Positions 55,536 through 63,981 of a stretch of DNA of 64,000 bases are shown in pieces. The stretch comes from Paracoccaceae bacterium (GTDB lineage: Bacteria; Pseudomonadota; Alphaproteobacteria; Rhodobacterales; Rhodobacteraceae). Location of the stretch: assembly GCA_016744015.1 (NCBI GenBank), contig JADGFD010000010.1, forward strand, positions 48,134-112,133. Direction: 5' to 3'. A program made the position numbers and the translations under genes. How positions within the stretch are numbered: the stretch's first letter is position 1; each line of letters opens with the position of its first letter. The notes beneath the pieces were generated by a model. The model made no database searches. It was given only the letters and a program-made list of their open reading frames with translations, and had not been told where the DNA came from.

Positions 55536-57507
55536 ATCAAGAATCCACTGGACAAAATCTGTCCGCACGCGGCTCCTGATAATCGCCCTTTTGCCCATGC
55601 TCATCATCATGCCGCTTTTTGGCGGCGTGGTTGTTTATAATTGGTCTGCCCGTTTTGACAATCTCTTGATTGCAAAAGTTAACGGCGAGCTGACCATTGC
55701 ACATGAATACCTAACAGGGCTTAAGGTGCGGGCCTTGGAAAAGGTGCAGGCGCTGGGAGCGTCGGCGGTTTTTTTGCAAGCCTCTGAGGCGGGGCAGCTG
55801 CCCGCGCTGCTAGAGCGCCAGCGGCAAGAATATGGCTTTGATTTTATCTATTTTATCGGCCCTGATGGCAAAATAATTCCGACCAGTGGCGGAGCGGCCC
55901 CAGCCCAGCCCACGCGCTGGCCCGTGGTGCAGCGCGCTCTTGCTGGTGAGGGCGGCGCCGAAATTGACATTTTTCAGGCCGAGGATCTCGCCGCGTTTTC
56001 ACCGGAATTTGCGGCGCAAGCCGCCCTGCCATTGGTGCCCACCAAAGCCGCCCTGCCCACAACCCGAACCCGTGAAACCCGTGGCATGATCGTGCATACG
56101 GCCGCGGCCGTTTCGGCGGGCGAAGGCACGCTGGTTGCAGGGGTATTGCTCAACCACAATCTTGATTTTATCGACGCGATCAACGCGCTGGTTTACCCTG
56201 AGGCCAGCCTGACAGAAGGCAGCCGGGGCACCACCACGCTTTTTTTAGACGATGTGCGGGTCTCGACAAATGTGCGCCTGTTTGAAAACGTCCGCGCCCT
56301 TGGCACGCGGGTTTCCGTTGAGGTCCGCGAAGCGGTGCTGGGGCAGGGTCGAACCTGGCTCGACCGTGCCTTTGTCGTGAATGATTGGTATATTTCAGCT
56401 TACGAGCCACTGATTGACAGCTTCGGCAACCGTGTTGGCATGCTTTATGTGGGTTTTCTGGATAGTCCCTACCGTGCCGCCAAAGCGCAAACCCTGTGGC
56501 TGATTTCAGGCGGGTTTCTGTTTCTACTGGCCTTTTCGGTGCCGCTATTTTTGCGCCTCGCGCGCGGAGTGTTTAGGCCACTTGAAAACATGGTCGAGAC
56601 CATTTCAAAAGTGGAGGCCGGAGACCTTACGGCCCGCACCGGCCTTTCGGATGCGCAAAACGAGGTTTCGCTTGTATCCACACATTTGGATACGGTTTTG
56701 GCACAAGTGCAGGACCGCGACCAAAGCTTGCGGGAGTGGGCCGATGAGCTGGAAAACCGAGTGGAGGCCCGCACGGCTGAGCTCAAGAATGCCAATCAGC
56801 AGCTGGAGGCCACAACAAAGCAACTGGTGGTTTCGGAAAAGCTGGCGGCCATTGGGGAAATCACCGCAGGTGTGGCGCACGAAATCAATAACCCTGTGGC
56901 GGTTATCCAAGGCAATGTAGATGTAATTCACGAGACTTTAGGCCCGCACGCGACCCCACTTAAAACCGAGTTTTCGCTGGTGTTTGAGCAGGTGCACCGG
57001 ATTAACACATTGGTCAACAAGCTGCTGCAGTTCGCCCGCCCCGAGGAATTTGCTGGCAATGCCGGCAGCCACTCCCCGAATGACGTTATCGAGGACACCC
57101 TGCCGCTGGTGCAGCACTTGCTGAGCAAGGTGAATATCAATCTGAAACAGGCATTGAACTGCACACAGGACGTGACGATTAACCGGACGGAATTGCAGCA
57201 AGTGTTTATCAACCTGATTGTAAATGCCATCCAAGCGATGCCAAGCGGAGGGGTGCTGGAAATTGCAACCGTTGACCAAGATTCGGAGGTGCTGATTAGC
57301 ATTGCCGATAGCGGCGTTGGCATAGAACCAGAGGTGATCGAACATATATTTGACCCGTTTTTCACCACAAAAAAAGCCGAAGGCACGGGGCTGGGGCTTT
57401 CGATTACGCAAAAACTGATAGAGCGCGCCGGTGGGCGCATAAGCGTGGACAGCCGTATTGGGCATGGCACGCGCTTTAATGTCTTTCTGGACTCAGCCGT
57501 ATCTTAG
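55528..57507 (+). CDS. Cache-domain sensor histidine kinase
   Basis: 659-residue membrane kinase. Membrane helices lie near residues 12-35 and 325-345, with a large periplasmic double-Cache-like domain between them (YGFDFIYFIGPDGKII; WYISAYEPLIDSFGNRVGMLYVG). HAMP, a coiled coil, the phospho-acceptor motif GVAHEINNPVAVIQGN and an ATPase domain (GTGLGLSITQKLIERAGG) follow. I use the ATG 55528, overlapping the regulator stop by 8 bases. The ligand is unknown; formate, oxyanions or small acids are possible given the neighbours. Confidence 0.87.
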   Translation: MHKSRIHWTKSVRTRLLIIALLPMLIIMPLFGGVVVYNWSARFDNLLIAKVNGELTIAHEYLTGLKVRALEKVQALGASAVFLQASEAGQLPALLERQRQEYGFDFIYFIGPDGKIIPTSGGAAPAQPTRWPVVQRALAGEGGAEIDIFQAEDLAAFSPEFAAQAALPLVPTKAALPTTRTRETRGMIVHTAAAVSAGEGTLVAGVLLNHNLDFIDAINALVYPEASLTEGSRGTTTLFLDDVRVSTNVRLFENVRALGTRVSVEVREAVLGQGRTWLDRAFVVNDWYISAYEPLIDSFGNRVGMLYVGFLDSPYRAAKAQTLWLISGGFLFLLAFSVPLFLRLARGVFRPLENMVETISKVEAGDLTARTGLSDAQNEVSLVSTHLDTVLAQVQDRDQSLREWADELENRVEARTAELKNANQQLEATTKQLVVSEKLAAIGEITAGVAHEINNPVAVIQGNVDVIHETLGPHATPLKTEFSLVFEQVHRINTLVNKLLQFARPEEFAGNAGSHSPNDVIEDTLPLVQHLLSKVNINLKQALNCTQDVTINRTELQQVFINLIVNAIQAMPSGGVLEIATVDQDSEVLISIADSGVGIEPEVIEHIFDPFFTTKKAEGTGLGLSITQKLIERAGGRISVDSRIGHGTRFNVFLDSAVS

Positions 57508-57657
57508 CATTTTGGCACAACGGATGGCAGATACACCCGTTTCGTTGAGTTATTAACCGCCTGAGAGGCACAACCTAAGATTGCCAATGTGCGACTTTGC
57601 GGTCAAACCCCCACATCGCCACCACCATAAGGCGATTATTCTTTAAATTCTTGTTGT

Positions 57658-57682
57658 TAGCTTGCCTACTTAATGTAAGCTA
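57658..57682. promoter_or_regulatory. Inverted repeat upstream of the pstS-ompA fusion gene
   Basis: TAGCTT / AAGCTA arms 13 bases apart, in the AT-rich 230-base gap before 57738. Possible operator for the adjacent NtrC-like regulator; weak by itself. Confidence 0.28.
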
Positions 57683-57737
57683 CTAGCCAACGGAGTGATT
57701 CGTTTGGTTGACATAAAATTTAGTGACGGAGTTTACA

Positions 57738-59324
57738 ATGCGCCTATCTGCAATTTCCAAAGCCCTTTTTACCACCACATTCTTAGTGTCCGGCCTTAGC
57801 TTGGCCGCCCCGGCCCTGGCTGAACCGGTGACCCTTACGTCAGAAGATGGTGCTCTCATGATAACAGGGGATCTTCTTTCATATGAAGATGGCTTTTTTC
57901 GCATAAGCACGACCATTGGCGAGCTTTCCATTGATGGGGAAGACGTGACCTGTGAGGGGGATACTTGCCCCGTGTTCGAGACGAGCGGTAACATCGTTGT
58001 GGCAGGGGCCAGCTCCATCGGGAGCCTGTTGATGCCTGCCCTGATTGAAGGGTATGCCGCATCTATTGAAGCCAAAGTAAACCCGGTTGCGGGCACAGCT
58101 GCCGATACCATTTCACAAGATATTGTAGCCGATGGCGGCCGCGGTGAAACCTTGGCTAACGTTACAATTAATCTGAGCGATTCCGCAAATGCGTTCCGCG
58201 CTTTGACACAGCCCGATGTGCAAATCGGCCTTTCCACACGCCGCGTTTTGCCCGCCGAGGCCCGCCGCGTAACCCAATCTCGTGGTGGGAACCTGATTGA
58301 CGCGGCACAAGAGCGCGTGGTGGCGGTGGACCCTGTGATTATTATGGTCCACCCGAGCAACCCGGTGCAGGCGCTTTCCATTGAGCAACTGGACGGGATT
58401 TATAGCGGTCGCATTACCAATTGGGCAGATATCGGCGGGCGAAACGTGCCCATTATTGTTTATGGGCGGGACCAAAGCTCGGGCACAGGTGGCGCCTTCC
58501 AGCAGAGCATTTTTGCCACCTCTGGCAACCGGCAAGCCAATTCGGTGATCGTTTTGGACAGCGATGAGCAGATCGCGCAATCGGTAATGACCCAACCCAC
58601 TGCGATTGGCATTTCTGGTGTTGCCTCTGCCGGCGGCACCAAATCGCTCGATATTATTGACCAATGCGGCATTTCAGTTAGCCCGAACTCATTTAACACC
58701 AAAGCGGAGGAATACCCCATTCAGCGGCGGCTATATCTTTATAACCGCACCGATAACATGACGGAAACGCTGGGGGGCTTCCTTGATTTTGCCTCATCCA
58801 ACGCGGCTGATGCTTTGATCTCCAGCGCTGGTTTCTTCAACCTGTCGGTTGAGCAAGATCAGCGCCCTTACCAGGGCGGACGGGCCTTTAGCGTTATCGA
58901 AGCAACCAGCAACCCTGATGAACTTCCGCTGATGCGGGAACTGGTCGTAGATCTGCTTTCTTATGACAGGCTAACAACCACCATCCGGTTTGGCTCGGGC
59001 TCATCTTCGCTTGATGCCAAAGGCTTTAGCGACCTTGAACGCATGTTTCAGTACCTAAATACTCTGGATTACCCTGTTGAGTTGCTCTTCGTTGGTTTCT
59101 CGGATGCGGATGGTAGCTTTGATTCCAACAGCTCACTTTCTCTCAACCGCGCCAACCAAGTGGCTGATTCAGCGGCGCAATTTGCGGCTGGGAAAATCAC
59201 CAATCCATATGGGGTTTCCATCGGAGCGAAGGGCTTCGGTGAGTTGGCACCTGTGGCTTGTAATGCTACATTGGAAGGCAAACGCACAAACCGCCGTGTG
59301 GAAATCTGGATCCGGCGGCAATAG
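57738..59324 (+). CDS. PstS-like binding domain fused to an OmpA-type peptidoglycan-binding domain
   Basis: 528-residue exported protein with a signal peptide (cleavage after ALA, about residue 28). Residues about 75-350 resemble phosphate-binding PstS (GASSIGSLLMPALIEGY, SGRITNWADIGG, GRDQSSGTGGAFQ). The last 120 residues form an OmpA C-terminal domain (IRFGSGSSSLDAKGF, VGFSDADGSFDSN, SLNRANQVAD, GKRTNRRVEIWI). It would bind an anion while anchored to peptidoglycan. No permease or ATPase gene is nearby. GGAG six bases before ATG 57738 fixes the start. Confidence 0.83.
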   Translation: MRLSAISKALFTTTFLVSGLSLAAPALAEPVTLTSEDGALMITGDLLSYEDGFFRISTTIGELSIDGEDVTCEGDTCPVFETSGNIVVAGASSIGSLLMPALIEGYAASIEAKVNPVAGTAADTISQDIVADGGRGETLANVTINLSDSANAFRALTQPDVQIGLSTRRVLPAEARRVTQSRGGNLIDAAQERVVAVDPVIIMVHPSNPVQALSIEQLDGIYSGRITNWADIGGRNVPIIVYGRDQSSGTGGAFQQSIFATSGNRQANSVIVLDSDEQIAQSVMTQPTAIGISGVASAGGTKSLDIIDQCGISVSPNSFNTKAEEYPIQRRLYLYNRTDNMTETLGGFLDFASSNAADALISSAGFFNLSVEQDQRPYQGGRAFSVIEATSNPDELPLMRELVVDLLSYDRLTTTIRFGSGSSSLDAKGFSDLERMFQYLNTLDYPVELLFVGFSDADGSFDSNSSLSLNRANQVADSAAQFAAGKITNPYGVSIGAKGFGELAPVACNATLEGKRTNRRVEIWIRRQ

Positions 59325-59395
59325 CGGAAAGGCGTGGTGAACCCACCCGCTTTTCTGTATTGCCCCGAAATTCCACTTGAGTGAGGACAAAAAAA

Positions 59396-60541
59396 ATGAA
59401 TATTTCCACCCTTCCACGCATAGCTGTCTCTATGGCTGCGCTTGCCCTGCCCCTATCCGCGCAAGAGGTCGGCGTTACGCCTGACGCCATTGCTTTTAGC
59501 CAAATCGCAGCGCTTGACGGCCCCGCGGCCCAGCTTGGGCTTGGCATGCAAAAAGGACTACTGGCCGCCTTTGCGGAAATCAATGCGGCAGGTGGCATTA
59601 ATGGTCGCCAGTTGACCTTGGATAGCCGAGATGACGGCTACGAGCCTGACCGCTCGATCGCGCAGATAAACCAGATCATTGAAGAAAACGCGCATTTTGC
59701 TATTATTGGCACAGTAGGCACCCCTACCAACCTGGTTTTGCAGCCTATTGCCACTGAAGCCAAGATCCCGCTGCTAGGCCCCTTTACCGGGGCAGGCTTT
59801 TTGCGAAACACCGAAAATGCCAATGTTTACAATGTGCGTGGCACTTACGACGCTGAAACCGAAGAATGGATCAAGCAATTGGTTGATGTCGACGGGCTGA
59901 CAAACATTGCCATCCTTTACCAAGACGATGGCTTTGGCCGCGTTGGCTTGGCCGGTGTAGAAGCCGCACTGGCGCGCCGAGGCATGGCGCTTTCGGCAAG
60001 CGGCACCTACACGCGTAACACGACAGACGTGAAAGACGCGTTGGTGGCCATGATGGAAGTGAACCCGCAGGCCGTGGTTATGGTCGGGGCCTACCAGCCC
60101 ATTGGCGAGTTTATCAAGCTTTCCCGCACATTCAGCTTTACGCCCGAATTTGTGACCATCTCTTTTGTGGGTTCGCAAGCGCTGGCGGATGAGCTTTGGC
60201 CCGAAGGTGCCGGGGTTCTGATTTCGCAAGTGGTGCCCTTCCCTTGGGATGACAGCATTAAAATTGTTTCTGAGTATCAGCAAGCCATGAACAGCTATGA
60301 GGAATATGCCAGCTATGATTTTGTGTCACTTGAGGGCTATATCGTGGCCCGCGTGGCTATTGAAGCGATTAAGAACGCTGGCGAAGACCCAACCCGTGAG
60401 AGCTATCTGGCGGCGCTGAAAGGCCTGACTAACCTGGATTTGGGCGGCCTGACCATCAGCTATGGCGAGGGTGATAACCAAGGTATCGACACGATATTTA
60501 TGACACGGCTTTTACCAGACGGGTTTTTTGAACCGCTTTAA
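59396..60541 (+). CDS. Branched-chain amino acid-type (LivK) binding protein, no transporter genes nearby
   Basis: 381-residue exported binding protein of the Leu/Ile/Val-BP fold with a signal peptide (to LPLSAQ). Family segments are GLLAAFAEINAAGGINGRQL, PTNLVLQPIATEAKIPLLGPFTGA, ILYQDDGFGRVG and FVGSQALADEL. The class also binds amides, urea and small acids. It is the last gene before a strong terminator and follows the PstS-OmpA gene; both may feed ligand to the upstream Cache kinase. Confidence 0.85.
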   Translation: MNISTLPRIAVSMAALALPLSAQEVGVTPDAIAFSQIAALDGPAAQLGLGMQKGLLAAFAEINAAGGINGRQLTLDSRDDGYEPDRSIAQINQIIEENAHFAIIGTVGTPTNLVLQPIATEAKIPLLGPFTGAGFLRNTENANVYNVRGTYDAETEEWIKQLVDVDGLTNIAILYQDDGFGRVGLAGVEAALARRGMALSASGTYTRNTTDVKDALVAMMEVNPQAVVMVGAYQPIGEFIKLSRTFSFTPEFVTISFVGSQALADELWPEGAGVLISQVVPFPWDDSIKIVSEYQQAMNSYEEYASYDFVSLEGYIVARVAIEAIKNAGEDPTRESYLAALKGLTNLDLGGLTISYGEGDNQGIDTIFMTRLLPDGFFEPL

Positions 60542-60561
60542 CAAAAGCAACAATCCCAAAA

Positions 60562-60594
60562 GGGCCGCGCCAGCCAATGGCGCGGCCCTTTTTT
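60562..60594 (+). terminator. Intrinsic terminator after the LivK-like gene
   Basis: GGGCCGCGCC / GGCGCGGCCC with 7-base loop followed by TTTTTT (60589-60594). The T run touches the tupA stop codon; AAAA before the left arm lets it act on the minus strand too. Confidence 0.93.
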
Positions 60595-61387
60595 ATGGCT
60601 GGGCGTTAAAGGTAAACAACTGTTCGCCATTCAGCACATAGCCATTAATCAGCCCCTTGGCGGTATCGCTTGTGAGCCAGCCCTCAAAAGCCAGCGCTAA
60701 ATCATGGCGCACATGCGGCCAGCGCGCGGGGTTGACCGGAATATAGGCATATTGGTTAAAAAGAGCTGGGTCTCCAGCATAAAGCAGGCCTAGGCTTGCC
60801 TTATTGCCAAAATTCAGCCAGCTGGCGCGGTCGGTAAAGGTATAGGCATTCATGCCGCTGGCCACATTCAGAGTCGCCCCCATGCCAGAACCCGCGGCGC
60901 GATACCATGCCCCCTCCGGGGCCGTGCTTGACGCGTCCCAAAGCGCCAGCTCTTTTTTATGGGTGCCGCTATCGTCTCCACGGCTGACAAAAGGGGCCTG
61001 AATGCGAGCGATGGCTTGCAAAGCGGTGGCGGCTGAGCCGGCATCAGCAATGCCAGCAGGGTCCTCCATTGGCCCAACAAACACAAAATCATTATACATG
61101 ATCTCGCGGCGGTGGGTGCCAAAGCCAGCTTCCAAAAAGCGGTCTTCCGCTACGCGGGCATGCACCAAAATCGCGTCTACGTCGCCCGCCTCCCCAAGCC
61201 GTAAGGCTTGACCGGTGCCAACCACAATCAGCTCTACATTCAGTTCAAGCTCAGCCTTGACCGCAGGCAGCAGAACATCAGAAAGGCCGGAATTGTAAAA
61301 GGATGTGGTCACGGCCATGCGCAGGGTTTCGGCATGGGTGACCGTGGCTAGCGTAGCCGCCACCAGCGCAGCAATTACAGGTTTCAT
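60593..61387 (-). CDS. tupA: Tungstate-binding periplasmic protein TupA
   Basis: 264-residue binding protein with a signal peptide (VTHA). TupA hallmarks are TTSFYNSGLSDVLLP, VVGTGQALRLGEAGDVDAILVHA, IMYNDFVFVGP and SRGDDSGTHKKELALW. These loops coordinate tungstate and separate TupA from ModA. Last gene of the fdhD-tupB-tupC-tupA operon; it supplies metal for the W-type formate dehydrogenase. Confidence 0.93.
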   Translation of the reverse strand: MKPVIAALVAATLATVTHAETLRMAVTTSFYNSGLSDVLLPAVKAELELNVELIVVGTGQALRLGEAGDVDAILVHARVAEDRFLEAGFGTHRREIMYNDFVFVGPMEDPAGIADAGSAATALQAIARIQAPFVSRGDDSGTHKKELALWDASSTAPEGAWYRAAGSGMGATLNVASGMNAYTFTDRASWLNFGNKASLGLLYAGDPALFNQYAYIPVNPARWPHVRHDLALAFEGWLTSDTAKGLINGYVLNGEQLFTFNAQP

Positions 61388-62097
61388 TCGACAATATCTC
61401 CGTTGATAAAGGCCTTAGCCTCGGGTGTGACAGGCGCGTTAAAGAATTTCTCAGAATCCGCCTGCTCATGCAGTTTTCCATTCAGCATAAAAATAACATC
61501 ATTGGCCAGCCGCTTGGCCTGCCCCATATCGTGGGTCGACATAACAAGCCGCGTGCCGCGCGCCTGCACCTGCCGCAAAATGCTCTCGATTTCGCGGGTG
61601 GCGCGGCCATCTAGGTTGGCGCAGGGCTCGTCCAGAAACAGGATTTCCGGCGCGGTAATCAGCGCGCGCGCCAGCGAGAGCTTTTGCTTTTCACCACCTG
61701 AAAGCATGGGTGCCCAGCTCTCTAGCAGCTCGGAAAGACCAAAATTTCTGGCGCATTCTGCTGCCCTTTCACGAGCCGCGGTCTTACCCACACCACGCAG
61801 GTGCAAGGGGTAAGCAAGGCTATCAATCACCTTGCGGCGCATCATGATGGGGGATTGAAAGACAAAGCCCTGCTTGTCTCGCGCCTGCTTGGCAGGCAGG
61901 GCCCAAGCCACCTGCCCCTTTGAGCAGCGCTGCAAGCCGTGCATCAGCCGCAAAAGCGTGGTTTTGCCAGCGCCGTTGGGGCCGATGACCATGGTGAAGC
62001 CCGTGGGGGCGAGCGTGAGGTTCACGGGGCCAACCAGCTTTTTACCCCGCATATGGGCGCTGGCCTCTATGAGCTTAAGGGGCAGAATGCTTACCAT
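61384..62097 (-). CDS. tupC: Tungstate ABC transporter ATPase TupC
   Basis: 237-residue ATPase with Walker A GPNGAGKTTLLR, signature LSGGEKQKLSLARALI and Walker B ILFLDEPCANLD. It lacks the C-terminal MOP domain of ModC, as usual for TupC. Starts 7 bases inside tupB and ends overlapping the tupA start. Confidence 0.9.
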   Translation of the reverse strand: MVSILPLKLIEASAHMRGKKLVGPVNLTLAPTGFTMVIGPNGAGKTTLLRLMHGLQRCSKGQVAWALPAKQARDKQGFVFQSPIMMRRKVIDSLAYPLHLRGVGKTAARERAAECARNFGLSELLESWAPMLSGGEKQKLSLARALITAPEILFLDEPCANLDGRATREIESILRQVQARGTRLVMSTHDMGQAKRLANDVIFMLNGKLHEQADSEKFFNAPVTPEAKAFINGDIVE

Positions 62098-62795
62098 GTA
62101 CTTGCCCGTTCGGTTTTACCAACTATATGGATAAGCAGGTTAACGATCACCGCCATCGTGATCAGCACTAGCCCTAAACCCATGGCAAAAGCAAAGTTGC
62201 CCTTGCCGGTTTCTAGTGCAATCGCGGTGGTTAACACCCGCGTGGCGTGCTCGATATTGCCACCCACAATCATAATCGCGCCGACCTCCCCAATGGCGCG
62301 GCCAAAGCCCGCCAACGTGGCGGTCAGCAGCGCTCGTTTTCCATCCCACAAAAGCGCCTTGATGCGTTGGGCGCGCGTGGCATTCATCGAGATTAACAGG
62401 TCGTGGTATTCGGCCCACAGGTCACGAATGGTTTGGTGGCTGATCGACGCGATCAGCGGCGTGATGATGATCACCTGCGCGATGATCATCGCCGCAGGAG
62501 AAAACAGCAAGCCAAAGCCCCCGAGCGGCCCTGCACGCGAAAGTGCCATATAAACAAACAGCCCCACCACCACCGGCGGCAGGCCCATCAAGGCATTAAG
62601 CACGGCAATTACATAGCGGCGAAACTTGAAACGGTTCACCGCCAGCCATGCCCCCATGGGCAGACCGATGATTGAGGCAATAATGACCGCAGAAACCGTG
62701 ACCTGAAGCGACAGAAAAATGATCTCGTATAGATCAGGGTCCAGCGTAAATATCAGCTTCCATGCCGCCCAGAATCCGCCTGCGTAATCGCTCAT
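62091..62795 (-). CDS. tupB: Tungstate ABC transporter permease TupB
   Basis: 234-residue inner-membrane permease with five or six helices. The ATPase-contact loop is GFGRAIGEVGAIMIVGG, a TupB signature. Coupled to fdhD (4-base overlap) and tupC. Confidence 0.9.
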   Translation of the reverse strand: MSDYAGGFWAAWKLIFTLDPDLYEIIFLSLQVTVSAVIIASIIGLPMGAWLAVNRFKFRRYVIAVLNALMGLPPVVVGLFVYMALSRAGPLGGFGLLFSPAAMIIAQVIIITPLIASISHQTIRDLWAEYHDLLISMNATRAQRIKALLWDGKRALLTATLAGFGRAIGEVGAIMIVGGNIEHATRVLTTAIALETGKGNFAFAMGLGLVLITMAVIVNLLIHIVGKTERASTW

Positions 62796-63643
62796 GAGCG
62801 CTTACCCTTCTTGGGATCGCCCTTCACTTTTGCGGGGTCGGCATCGCGCACCAGCCTGTCCTCACCACTCAGGCAAATAAAGCGCTGCCCGCGCATTCGC
62901 CCGATCAGCGTCAAGCCTACTTGCCGTGCAATTTCCACGCCCCAAGCGGTAAAACCCGAGCGCGAGGCCAGCACAGGAATGCCCATAAGCGCGGTTTTGA
63001 TCACCATTTCAGAGGTCAACCGCCCCGTGGTATAAAGGATTTTGTCGCGAGCGACTTCCCCCTCAAGCACCATCCAGCCCGCTATTTTATCCACTGCGTT
63101 ATGCCGCCCCACATCTTCCATATAAACCAGCGGCTCAGCCCCTTTGCACAGCACCGAGCCATGAATAGCCCCCGCTTCAAGGTAAAGGCTGGGCGTGGTA
63201 TTTATGGTGTGGGCCAGCGCATAAAGCCAGCTTGTGCGCACCTCCGCTTCAGGCAGGGTCATGCCCTCCAAACCCTCCATCATGTCGCCAAAAACCGTGC
63301 CAACGGCACAGCCCGATGTGCGGGTCTTTTTCTTCAGTTTATCCTCGTAATTGGTCTCACGCACCGTTCGCACAATTACAGAGTCCACCTCTTCGTCATA
63401 ATCAATGCCTGTGACCTGGTCATCCGGCAAAAGCATGCCTTGGTTACGCAAATACCCAGCGGCAAGATACTCGGGGTAATCGCCGATGGTCATCGCTGTC
63501 ACGATCTCCTGCTTGTTCAGATAAATCGTAAGCGGGCGTTCTTCCACCACTTGAATACGCTGCTCAACCCCATCTTGATCCAGCCCGGAAACCGCGCGGG
63601 CTAGTTGCTTGGCAGACTGATTTGGAGCGATCAGATAAGGCAC
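62792..63643 (-). CDS. fdhD: Formate dehydrogenase accessory sulfurtransferase FdhD
   Basis: 283-residue protein that transfers sulfur to the Mo/W-bis-PGD cofactor. Core motifs: ERPLTIYLNKQEI, MTIGDYPEYLAAGYL, YMEDVGRHNAVDKI and TGRLTSEMVIKTALMGIPV. The flexible cysteine loop reads RTSGCAVGTVFGD with one Cys instead of the CxxC of E. coli. The frame is open up to an ATG at 63808, but that extension would contain a G8 tract and the operator-like motif at 63762; I therefore prefer the GTG at 63641-63643, though its ribosome site is poor. First gene of the operon with tupBCA. Confidence 0.88.
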   Translation of the reverse strand: MPYLIAPNQSAKQLARAVSGLDQDGVEQRIQVVEERPLTIYLNKQEIVTAMTIGDYPEYLAAGYLRNQGMLLPDDQVTGIDYDEEVDSVIVRTVRETNYEDKLKKKTRTSGCAVGTVFGDMMEGLEGMTLPEAEVRTSWLYALAHTINTTPSLYLEAGAIHGSVLCKGAEPLVYMEDVGRHNAVDKIAGWMVLEGEVARDKILYTTGRLTSEMVIKTALMGIPVLASRSGFTAWGVEIARQVGLTLIGRMRGQRFICLSGEDRLVRDADPAKVKGDPKKGKRS

Positions 63644-63761
63644 GGTGTGGCTTTTGCTAGGGTCATTGGGAGTGTTCCAAATTAAACGTAGTATAGTGCT
63701 ACCCACCCCCCCCTGATAAGTAAACGAATTTTGTAAACGAGTTTCCAAACATAGAAGAATG

Positions 63762-63774
63762 GGGACAGATTGTC
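63762..63774. promoter_or_regulatory. Second copy of the fdh-island motif, upstream of fdhD
   Basis: GGGACAGATTGTC, identical to 45854-45866. Located about 120 bases before the preferred fdhD start, where an operator for fdhD-tupBCA would be expected. Confidence 0.55.
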
Positions 63775-63834
63775 TTTCATTTTGCACAATGTCACTCAAT
63801 ATGGCCATGTTGGGTATAAATCTTTGCTAAACAA

Positions 63835-63854
63835 CTACCGGCTTGCGCCGGTAG
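63835..63854. repeat. Inverted repeat upstream of the putative transposase
   Basis: CTACCGGC-TTGC-GCCGGTAG, perfect 8-base arms. Could be a terminator for a leftward transcript or part of an insertion-sequence end; no T tract on the right side apart from TTTT at 63857-63860. Confidence 0.4.
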
Positions 63855-63942
63855 GATTTTCGATGTGCTTTTTCAGGTACTGAAGTACGATGCCCTGTGT
63901 GATGGCACCGTTAATGGTTGGAGCTGTCACGGAATTGTGCCG

Positions 63943-63974
63943 CTCCTTTTACCGCGTATTATGCGCAAAAGGAG
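63943..63974 (+). promoter_or_regulatory. Stem that can hide the transposase ribosome site
   Basis: CTCCTTTT (63943-63950) is the exact complement of AAAAGGAG (63967-63974), which contains the ribosome site for the ATG at 63982. Read-through transcripts would fold and block translation, a control seen in several insertion sequences. Confidence 0.45.
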
Positions 63975-63981
63975 AACGACT

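Noticed and set aside
63706..63713. Phase-variable fdhD through the G8 tract
   Set aside because: The tract most likely lies upstream of the true start, so slippage would not change the protein; kept only as a note in the fdhD finding.
63835..63930. 31-codon minus-strand open frame (starts GTG, contains INGAITQGIVLQYLKKH)
   Set aside because: It reads somewhat like protein sequence and may be a gene remnant at the element boundary, but it is too short and has no supported match.
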